38,569 bases of DNA. It comes from Magnetococcales bacterium. Lineage in GTDB: Bacteria > Pseudomonadota > Magnetococcia > Magnetococcales > DC0425bin3. Both the position numbers and the translations under genes were made by a program. Where the stretch lies: positions 1 through 38,569 of the forward strand of contig JADGCJ010000017.1 of assembly GCA_015229045.1 (NCBI GenBank), given 5' to 3'. Under the pieces are notes generated by a model. The model was not told the origin of the DNA. It saw nothing but the letters and a program-made list of their open reading frames with translations, and searched no databases. Each line of letters begins with the position of its first letter. Position 1 is the first letter of the stretch. Shown here in pieces: positions 32,474 to 38,569 of this stretch.

Positions 32474-32695
32474 ATGCTGAGTACGTGGCATTTGTTCATC
32501 GTTCTGCTTATCGTTCTGCTTGTTTTCGGGGCCGGCAAACTGCCCAAAGTGATGGAAGATATCGGACGTGGTGTCAAAGGCTTCAAAAAAGCCCTGGACA
32601 GCGAAGAGGATCAGGCGGTGGCAAAACCCCAGCCTCCCCAGCAAACCGCCACCGCAACCATCGAAGGTGAAGTCAAAAAAGAGACCAAAAGCTGA
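32474..32695 (+). CDS. tatA: Sec-independent translocase protein TatA
   Basis: A 73-residue component of the twin-arginine translocase; TatA oligomers form the passage for folded proteins. It has a single N-terminal membrane helix (about 5-17), the invariant Phe-Gly hinge (VFGAGKLP), an amphipathic helix (VMEDIGRGVKGFKKAL) and a short polar tail. AAGGAAAT lies about eight bases before the ATG. The 148-base gap after ccmI may hold its own promoter, though no clear one was seen. tatB follows after 24 bases. Confidence 0.95.
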   Translation: MLSTWHLFIVLLIVLLVFGAGKLPKVMEDIGRGVKGFKKALDSEEDQAVAKPQPPQQTATATIEGEVKKETKS

Positions 32696-32719
32696 TCTCG
32701 CATCACGGAGTCACCTTTC

Positions 32720-33202
32720 ATGCTGGGATTCGACTGGTCGGAGATGCTGGTGATCATGGTTGTTGCCCTGATCGCCATCGGTCCGGACAAGCTGCCTGAA
32801 GTGGCCCGGAGTATCGCCAAAACCGTGCGGCAGATCCGTCGGCTCACAAGCGAAATCCGGGAGAGCATCAATCTGGACGAAATCGGTCGGCATGGGCATG
32901 ATTTCATCGGTGGCGAAGGGATGCGGCCCTTCGCTCTGCCCACGACCCAGACGCCGCCACCTGCAATCGGCGTTGACATGACTCCCCAGATCACCGCCGC
33001 CCCGCAGGATCTGTCCATCCCCGTCGCGCCGGACCGGCTGCCTGCCAACCCGTCGCAGTCCCGGTCTTCCGAAACGGAAAAAGATCTGCCCCACCCGATA
33101 CCCGTGCATTCGCCCGCAGGAAAAGAGACGCCTGGAAACAGTCAGGAGATGGTTCCCCCCAAACAGGCCGTTGCACCCGAGCAGACCGCTCCACCCAAAT
33201 GA
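32720..33202 (+). CDS. tatB: Sec-independent translocase protein TatB
   Basis: A 160-residue Tat component that receives twin-arginine signal peptides together with TatC. The N-terminal helix is followed by the TatB-type Gly-Pro hinge (AIGPDKLPEVAR) and an amphipathic helix (ARSIAKTVRQIRRLTSEIRE). The last roughly 90 residues form a low-complexity Pro/Gln-rich tail, as in other TatB proteins. The order tatA-tatB-tatC on one strand with short gaps shows an operon. Confidence 0.94.
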   Translation: MLGFDWSEMLVIMVVALIAIGPDKLPEVARSIAKTVRQIRRLTSEIRESINLDEIGRHGHDFIGGEGMRPFALPTTQTPPPAIGVDMTPQITAAPQDLSIPVAPDRLPANPSQSRSSETEKDLPHPIPVHSPAGKETPGNSQEMVPPKQAVAPEQTAPPK

Positions 33203-33218
33203 CCTGTCAACCTCTTCA

Positions 33219-34022
33219 ATGGCTCCCCATTCTCGAAACATGATGCAACATGATGAAAAAGCCCCCTTTCTCGACCACCTGATTGAGCTGCGTCATCGAC
33301 TGGTGGTCTCCGCTGCCACCGTCATCGGCGCCTTTCTGATCTGCTGGGGGCTGTTCTCCCAGGAGCTTTTTGCCTTTCTCTCCCAGCCCATGCGCGAAAT
33401 ACTCGGTTCGACCGGCAAAATGGTCATGACCGCCCCGCATGAGGCCTTTTTCACCTATGCGAGAATCTCTTTTTTTGCCGGTCTGTTCCTCTCCATACCC
33501 GTGGTTTTGACTCAGCTTTGGCTTTTTGTCGCTCCTGGTCTGTATCAGAACGAGAAAAAGGCTTTTTTACCCTTTCTCATCGCAGCCCCCGTGCTGTTCT
33601 TTGTCGGGGGCGCCGTTGCCTATTATGTCGTTTTTCCGACCGCCTTTCGTTATTTCCTCGGGCTGGTCACGGATCAATCCATCGAAACCATGATCACCAT
33701 GCGCTCCTACCTCGACCTGGTGATCGCCTTGATTTTTGCCTTTGGGTTGACCTTTGAACTGCCTGTGGCACTGCTGTTATTGGTCAAGGCACAAATTATC
33801 TCCGTCCAGACTCTGGTCAACAAACGACGCTACAACGTTGTGTTGGTGTTTGTCATCGCTGCCGTTCTGACACCACCAGACCCGATCTCCCAGATCCTGT
33901 TGGCCATCCCCATGATGTTGATGTACGAAATCTCCATTTTCCTGGGGCGCAGGATTGAAAAGAGACGCGACCAGGAAGAGACACTGAATGACAATGGCCA
34001 TGAGGAGGACTCTGCCACTTGA
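33219..34022 (+). CDS. tatC: Sec-independent translocase protein TatC
   Basis: A 267-residue polytopic protein that recognises twin-arginine signals. The N-terminal region APFLDHLIELRHRL is the family signature, followed by six membrane segments; conserved landmarks include APHEAFFTYARISFFAG, FVAPGLYQNEKK and LTPPDPISQILLAIPM. The start is uncertain: ATG at 33219 is 16 bases after tatB, and ATGs at 33240 and 33243 are also possible. None has a strong ribosome site. Its stop overlaps the TTG start of rnj (34019-34022), implying coupled translation. Confidence 0.95.
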   Translation: MAPHSRNMMQHDEKAPFLDHLIELRHRLVVSAATVIGAFLICWGLFSQELFAFLSQPMREILGSTGKMVMTAPHEAFFTYARISFFAGLFLSIPVVLTQLWLFVAPGLYQNEKKAFLPFLIAAPVLFFVGGAVAYYVVFPTAFRYFLGLVTDQSIETMITMRSYLDLVIALIFAFGLTFELPVALLLLVKAQIISVQTLVNKRRYNVVLVFVIAAVLTPPDPISQILLAIPMMLMYEISIFLGRRIEKRRDQEETLNDNGHEEDSAT

Positions 34023-35701
34023 AACCGACCCCGGCAAAACCGATCCATATCGTCCCCCTGGGAGGACTGGGTGAGATCGGTTTGAACCTCATGGTGTATG
34101 AATACGACGGACACATGTTGCTCGTCGATTGCGGTGTGACATTCCCTTCTTCGGATACCCCGGGAGTGGATTTCATCATTCCGGATATCCGTTACCTCCT
34201 GGAGAATCGGGAGCGTATTCTGGGTCTGGTTTTGACCCATGGTCATGAGGACCATCTGGGAGCCGTTCCCTTTGTCCTACCCGATCTGCCACTGCCCGTC
34301 TATGGAACAGCCATGACCCTGGCCATCCTGAACGGCAAGCTGCGCGAACACGGTTTGCTGGACCAGACACAGACAATCCGCGTTCAACAGGGGGATCGGG
34401 TGCAAATTGGTCCCTTTTCCGTCCATTTTCTGCCCGTGACCCACTCCATCGTCGACTCGTCGGCGCTGGCCATCACCACCCCTCTGGGCACGATCATCCA
34501 CACGGGCGATTTCAACTTCGATCACACCCCGGGCGATGGTTGCCCCACGGATATCTATCGACTGGCGGAGTATGGCCAAAAAGGGGTTCTGGCCCTGCTC
34601 TCCGACTCCACCAACGTCGTGTGCCACGGGAGCACGGTCTCGGAGCAGAATGCCCGTGCCACCCTGGCCACCCTGATTCCCAAGGCGAAAGGATTGTTGG
34701 TCATCTCGCTGTTTGCGTCCAACATTCGCCGCGTTCAGAATGTACTGGAATTGGCCGCCATTCATGGTCGCAGAGTCATTCTCAATGGCCGCTCCCTGGT
34801 CACCAATGTCCAGTTGGCTCAGGAGTTGGGGTTCATCACCCCGCCGCCCGACCTCCTGCTCGACATCAAATCGTTTGGCTCTTTGCCCCGCGATCGTCTG
34901 TTGATCCTCTCCACGGGCAGCCAGGGTGAGCCGAACTCCTCTCTGGCCCGCATCGCCAGCGGGGAACACAAAGAGATTAAAATCATGCCGGGGGATACGG
35001 TCATTCTCTCCTCGCGCTTCATTCCCGGCAACGAACGCACCATTTGGACCTTGATCAACCTTCTTTCCCATCGTGGCGCCGAGGTGATCCATGAAAAATC
35101 CCTGCCCGAGGTCCACGTCTCAGGCCACGCCCCCCGCGATGACCTGAAGCTGATGCTCGCCCTGACACGCCCGCGCTTTTTCATCCCGATCCACGGTGAA
35201 CTCCGCCACCTCCATCTGCATCGGGATCTGGCCGTCGAGATGGGAACAAAACTGGAAAATACCCTGGTGGCGACCAATGGGGAGCGGATAGAATTGGATG
35301 GAGAAACCGTGCGTATCCTGGAGCAGGTTGTCCATGGCCGGGTCTTCGTCGATGGCAAAGGCGTCGGGGATGTCGGGGACATCGTCCTGCGGGATCGACT
35401 CCATCTCTCCCAGGACGGTCTGGTCGTTGTGGTTTTGCTGGTCGAAAAAGACACGGGCCGCATCCTGGAAGGCCCCAAACTGCTCACCCATGGCGTCGTC
35501 CAGGAAGAGGAGAGCCAGGATCTGTTGGAAAGTGCCCGTCAGGCCGTTCACGACGCCCTGGCGCTCGGCCCCAAAGGAATGGACTTCAGCGAAGAAGAGG
35601 ACGTGGGGATCAAGGATCTGGCCCTGCGGGCTTTGCGGCGTTTCTTCAAAAAGAGGTTGGGCCGCAGGCCAGTCGTTCTGCCGCTGGTAATGGAGATGTA
35701 G
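34019..35701 (+). CDS. rnj: Ribonuclease J (metallo-beta-lactamase/beta-CASP)
   Basis: A 560-residue endo/5'-exoribonuclease of RNA decay and maturation. The metallo-beta-lactamase metal site is complete: His74-x-His76-x-Asp78-His79 (THGHEDH), a downstream His (VTHSIVDS), and the Asp in HTGDFNFD. The beta-CASP part holds SDSTN and the C-terminal HVSGHA and PIHGE motifs, then an RNase J C-terminal domain. It starts with TTG at 34019, overlapping the tatC stop, with GAGGAGG about ten bases upstream; no ATG fits better. ftsK begins four bases after its stop. RNase J is standard in alphaproteobacteria and absent from E. coli, which helps place the organism. Confidence 0.95.
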   Translation: MKPTPAKPIHIVPLGGLGEIGLNLMVYEYDGHMLLVDCGVTFPSSDTPGVDFIIPDIRYLLENRERILGLVLTHGHEDHLGAVPFVLPDLPLPVYGTAMTLAILNGKLREHGLLDQTQTIRVQQGDRVQIGPFSVHFLPVTHSIVDSSALAITTPLGTIIHTGDFNFDHTPGDGCPTDIYRLAEYGQKGVLALLSDSTNVVCHGSTVSEQNARATLATLIPKAKGLLVISLFASNIRRVQNVLELAAIHGRRVILNGRSLVTNVQLAQELGFITPPPDLLLDIKSFGSLPRDRLLILSTGSQGEPNSSLARIASGEHKEIKIMPGDTVILSSRFIPGNERTIWTLINLLSHRGAEVIHEKSLPEVHVSGHAPRDDLKLMLALTRPRFFIPIHGELRHLHLHRDLAVEMGTKLENTLVATNGERIELDGETVRILEQVVHGRVFVDGKGVGDVGDIVLRDRLHLSQDGLVVVVLLVEKDTGRILEGPKLLTHGVVQEEESQDLLESARQAVHDALALGPKGMDFSEEEDVGIKDLALRALRRFFKKRLGRRPVVLPLVMEM

Positions 35702-35705
35702 AGTC

Positions 35706-38569
35706 GTGGCCCCACCGAAAAACGAGTTCATACACAAACGCAAGCTGGCCAAGGATAAAAGGGACTCACTGCTCCGCGAGGTGCTCGGCGTCCTGCTGAT
35801 CGGTGTTGATGCCTTTCTCGTCGTCAGTCTGGTTACCTATCATCGGGATGACCCTTCCTTCAACAATACCGGCGGCGAAATCATCCACAACCTGGCCGGA
35901 CTTTCGGGCGCCTTCTTTGCCGATGTCATGTTTCAAGCCCTCGGTCTGGCAGCGGCCTGGGTGCCAATGGTCATCGCTTCGATGAGCTTTCGTCTCTTGC
36001 GTAAAAACACCTCTCCTCTGTTCCTGGAACAGATCATCTCCCTGCCCATGCTTGCCCTGGTGACGGCCGTGCTCTCCACGCTCCTGGTTCCACCGGAAAC
36101 AATGGCTTGGCTTCCGGCCGGACCTGGTGGTGTTGCGGGATTGTTGGGTGCTTCGTCACTGAAACTGACCCTGGGAGTGACAATTTCTCTGGTTTTATTG
36201 GGCACACTGGGCTTGATCTCCCTGTTCATTTTCACCCATGTCTCTCCTTTTGACCTGTTCGTTTTTTCCAGCAGGCGTGATACCGGCAAAGTCGTCAAGG
36301 AGAACAAACACGATACCGGCAACAAGCATGTCGCCGTCCAGCATCACGAACCCGAAATGACCAATCGTCATCAGCCCGAGGGGATCAAACAACCCCCGCC
36401 CGAGGTTGTCAGGCATCGTCCAACCGAGGAGGCCAAACAACCTCTGCCCGATATCGCCAAGCCTCGTCCAATCGAGGTGGTCAGACAACCTCTGCCCGAC
36501 ATCGCCAAGCCTCGTCCAACCGAGGTGGCCCAACAACCTCTGCCCGGGATCACCAAACCTCGTCCAACCGAAGTGGCCCAACGACCCCTGCCCGGGATCA
36601 CCAAACCTCGTCCAACCGAGGTGGCCCAACAACCCCTGCCCGAGATCACCAAATCTCGTCCAACCGAGGTGGCCCAACAACCTCCACCCGAAGAGGTCGT
36701 CAAACCTCATCCACCCAAAGAGGTTACACAACCCCCACCTGCAGTGGCGCAACAACAACCCGAACCCGAAGAGTTTCTTCTGCCATCGACACCTCTTCCT
36801 GCACCCAAACCATCACCCGGTGCGGTGCGGCGTGGTCTCGTCCGGGTGGGATCCGGAGTGCGTTCTGCGGCCATTGGCACGGGTTCGCTGGTCGTTGGCG
36901 GGGTTGTGAGTGGCGCCGGTCTGCTCAAGAAAGGTGCCAGAAAGGGGGTTGCCGGTGGTTCAGAACTTCTTGGCAAAGCAACCAGAAAAGGAACCGAATT
37001 GCTGCCCAGGGTGCGTACCCTCTCCCTGGACTCCGTGCGTACCCTCTCCCAGACTTCCATAGGCCGTTTTTTTCAAAAGAAACCTTCTCCCGTACCTGAA
37101 CGGGATCCCGCCAGGGAGCCCGTTCCTGGTCCGGCAGTCGTTGCAAATCCGGCTCAGCATCTGCCCGGCGGAGAACGTATCGAGCCGGACATTGATCCGG
37201 AGCCCGTGGTGATCAAGGAGGTCGTACCCGCAGCACAGGCTCCGCTCCCTGTCGAACCCTCCTTCGATCTGGAGCCGGGCACACCGCCATTGGCTCCCGA
37301 ACGACAGCCCGCAATGCCTCCATACCAAGATCGGCCGTCCCATCACGCGGGGAACCTCTCTGGCAAGAAATTTTTTGACTCTGTCGGGTTGGAGTCTCGC
37401 CATCCTGCCGGTCCGGACGCTGCAAAGCCCGAAGGCGGACTGGATGCTCCTCCGGCCAATGCCAGACCGGATCCTGTGCTGCTGCTGACGACAACACGGC
37501 AGATGCCAACTCTTCCTCAGCGAACCCGGAGGGAGTTTTCTCCCCAGGCAGGCTCCGCTTCCGCTGTGGCCTTTACTTTTCCTCCGACCATGGCGACTCT
37601 CGCTCCGACAGCGGTGGCGCTTGCACCAACCCCGGAGCCCGTGGGAACGACACCCGAACCGACTCTCCCACCTCGGGAACTGTCAGTTGGCCCCTGGGGG
37701 TTGCGCCCGATTGCAACACCGCCATCCTCTGCGCCAGGTGCAGGCAAAAGCAGCAAGGCCACAGAAAAAAATTTGTCCCCCACCGAGGCAACCAGCGATC
37801 CTTCACCATGGGTCTCCCGGGTCTTGGCCCGGACACGTCCCGAAGCGACCCCTCCGCCAACAACTCTCAGTAGTGTCGTTCCTGTCTCGCCTGCTTCCTA
37901 TGCGGTTCATGCCGCGCCTGAAACGACGGAGCCACCTTCCGTTGACAGGGTCGCCGCCACCACGCCCAAAGAGCCACCCCAGGTACAAGAAGAGATGACA
38001 GGGGTCCCCTCCTCTCCAGCCCTGGCCCCCCCTCGGATCGAACCCGAAGAGATATCTGGAATAAACACCTCCACCCCGACGGAGAGTGCCCGGGTTGACT
38101 CCGCAGGGGGACCGGACATGGGTTTCGTTGCACCGGAGGGGACTATTCACAAGGTCGAAAAAGAGTCTGAAATCAGCTTGTTGACGCTGGAGGAGACGAG
38201 TCGCGAAGACGACAAGGCGCCCGCAATCAGCCCCTTGAGGTCGGAGGAGACTACTCCTGAAGCCAATTCGCTGGAGGAGACCGTTCGCGAACCCGAAAAG
38301 GCACCTGAATTTGATCTTTCTTCTCCGGTCGAAACGGCTCCCCAGGAAAACAGAACACCCGAGTTTGATTTTTCCCCTCCGGTCGAAACGGCTCCCCAAG
38401 AAAACAGGATACCCGAGTTTGATTTTTCCCCTCCGGTCGAGACAACTCCCGAGGAGAACGAAGTACCCGAGATTCAGCCCCCCTCCCCCCCCCCGGACCC
38501 GGACACTGTGCAGGGATGGAGCAGACCCGCTGAAGTGGCACAGACCGAGGCTCGACCCGCCATGGCAAG
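35706..38569 (+). CDS. ftsK: DNA translocase FtsK, N-terminal membrane domain and long linker (incomplete at window end)
   Basis: An open frame runs from GTG 35706 to the window end: 954 residues with no stop. Residues 1-180 are the FtsK membrane domain, with a basic start, four helices (about 26-44, 76-97, 108-128, 154-178), and the characteristic YHRDDPSFNN and NLAGLSGAFFADVMFQALG stretches. From about 190 onward the protein is low-complexity and rich in Pro, Glu, Ala and Thr, with two tandem-repeat blocks. The ATPase motor and gamma domain lie beyond the window. The linker is already about 760 residues, more than E. coli's roughly 600. GGAG lies about ten bases before the GTG; the first in-frame ATG would remove helix 1. 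The identification rests on the membrane domain and layout. Confidence 0.85.
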   Translation, partial: MAPPKNEFIHKRKLAKDKRDSLLREVLGVLLIGVDAFLVVSLVTYHRDDPSFNNTGGEIIHNLAGLSGAFFADVMFQALGLAAAWVPMVIASMSFRLLRKNTSPLFLEQIISLPMLALVTAVLSTLLVPPETMAWLPAGPGGVAGLLGASSLKLTLGVTISLVLLGTLGLISLFIFTHVSPFDLFVFSSRRDTGKVVKENKHDTGNKHVAVQHHEPEMTNRHQPEGIKQPPPEVVRHRPTEEAKQPLPDIAKPRPIEVVRQPLPDIAKPRPTEVAQQPLPGITKPRPTEVAQRPLPGITKPRPTEVAQQPLPEITKSRPTEVAQQPPPEEVVKPHPPKEVTQPPPAVAQQQPEPEEFLLPSTPLPAPKPSPGAVRRGLVRVGSGVRSAAIGTGSLVVGGVVSGAGLLKKGARKGVAGGSELLGKATRKGTELLPRVRTLSLDSVRTLSQTSIGRFFQKKPSPVPERDPAREPVPGPAVVANPAQHLPGGERIEPDIDPEPVVIKEVVPAAQAPLPVEPSFDLEPGTPPLAPERQPAMPPYQDRPSHHAGNLSGKKFFDSVGLESRHPAGPDAAKPEGGLDAPPANARPDPVLLLTTTRQMPTLPQRTRREFSPQAGSASAVAFTFPPTMATLAPTAVALAPTPEPVGTTPEPTLPPRELSVGPWGLRPIATPPSSAPGAGKSSKATEKNLSPTEATSDPSPWVSRVLARTRPEATPPPTTLSSVVPVSPASYAVHAAPETTEPPSVDRVAATTPKEPPQVQEEMTGVPSSPALAPPRIEPEEISGINTSTPTESARVDSAGGPDMGFVAPEGTIHKVEKESEISLLTLEETSREDDKAPAISPLRSEETTPEANSLEETVREPEKAPEFDLSSPVETAPQENRTPEFDFSPPVETAPQENRIPEFDFSPPVETTPEENEVPEIQPPSPPPDPDTVQGWSRPAEVAQTEARPAMA
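36390..36725 (+). repeat. 48-bp tandem repeat in the ftsK linker, about seven units
   Basis: Units begin at 36390, 36438, 36486, 36534, 36582, 36630 and 36678. Units 2-6 encode close variants of QPLPDIAKPRPTEVAQ (16 residues). The outer units are diverged and the reading frame is kept throughout. Confidence 0.9.
38304..38465 (+). repeat. 54-bp tandem repeat in the ftsK linker, three units
   Basis: Units at 38304-38357, 38358-38411 and 38412-38465 encode 18-residue variants of PEFDFSPPVETAPQENRI. A further partial unit (PEI...) follows. The reading frame is maintained. Confidence 0.9.

Noticed and set aside
36390..36725. CRISPR-like array
   Set aside because: The units are contiguous 48-bp coding repeats with no unique spacers, and they are in frame with ftsK.
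36371..36758. Minus-strand frames with regular GRGCWATSVGRGL-type repeats
   Set aside because: They are the reverse reading of the 48-bp tandem repeats in the ftsK linker; the plus frame continues a recognisable membrane domain.

Overview
The window is GC-rich DNA from a Gram-negative proteobacterium. It holds about 30 genes that sit close together, often with stop and start codons overlapping. The content fits an alphaproteobacterium or Magnetococcales-like lineage: RNase J beside tatABC, CcmI, endonuclease III, a PreP-type M16 protease, very large hybrid kinases and HD-GYP proteins. The taxon is inferred from gene content only and is uncertain. No rRNA, tRNA, CRISPR array or complete insertion sequence was recognised.

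Layout. 1-39: first codons of a minus-strand Rpn-type nuclease. 173-2911 (minus): an envelope-stress operon of ECF sigma factor, short zinc-finger anti-sigma factor and DegP protease, with a sigma-E-type promoter in front and a terminator behind. 2912-3469: a gene-free, repeat-rich spacer with tandem hairpins, a perfect 35-bp inverted repeat and what looks like a leftover copy of the next gene's first codons. 3470-5692 (plus): an asparagine-synthetase-like protein with eroded catalytic motifs, followed by msrB. 5726-7257 (minus): cytochrome b561, cytochrome c-prime and a double-CDGSH iron-sulfur protein, divergent from a LysR regulator (7381-8334). 8282-11630 (minus): a PilZ protein and aminopeptidase N. 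11840-13872 (plus): a radical SAM/SPASM protein and a DUF3800 protein fused to a zinc-ribbon N-terminus, in an AT-richer patch. 14033-14680 (minus): nth.

14728-19219 (plus): molybdopterin oxidoreductase, nagZ, a DUF971 protein and a methyltransferase-fold protein. 19216-27416 (minus): a two-gene signalling operon, made of a 1993-residue hybrid sensor kinase and an HD-GYP response regulator translated directly after it. 27469-30387 (minus): a PreP-like metalloprotease with its own sigma-70-type promoter. 30494-31238 (minus): an MntA/HepT-type nucleotidyltransferase/HEPN pair. 31375-38569 (plus): ccmI, tatA, tatB, tatC, rnj and the N-terminal part of ftsK, which carries an extremely long proline-rich linker with tandem repeats and runs off the window.

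How the parts relate. The first operon is a self-contained periplasmic protein-quality module. The kinase and HD-GYP protein form a probable c-di-GMP-lowering pathway, and the PilZ protein elsewhere is a possible c-di-GMP reader. The right end is housekeeping: cytochrome c maturation, Tat export, RNA decay and chromosome segregation. I did not find a complete, clearly new multi-gene system. The most unusual items are the eroded asparagine-synthetase-like gene with the vestigial duplicate upstream, the long palindrome, the zinc-ribbon-DUF3800 fusion, the two-sensor PocR kinase, and the FtsK linker.
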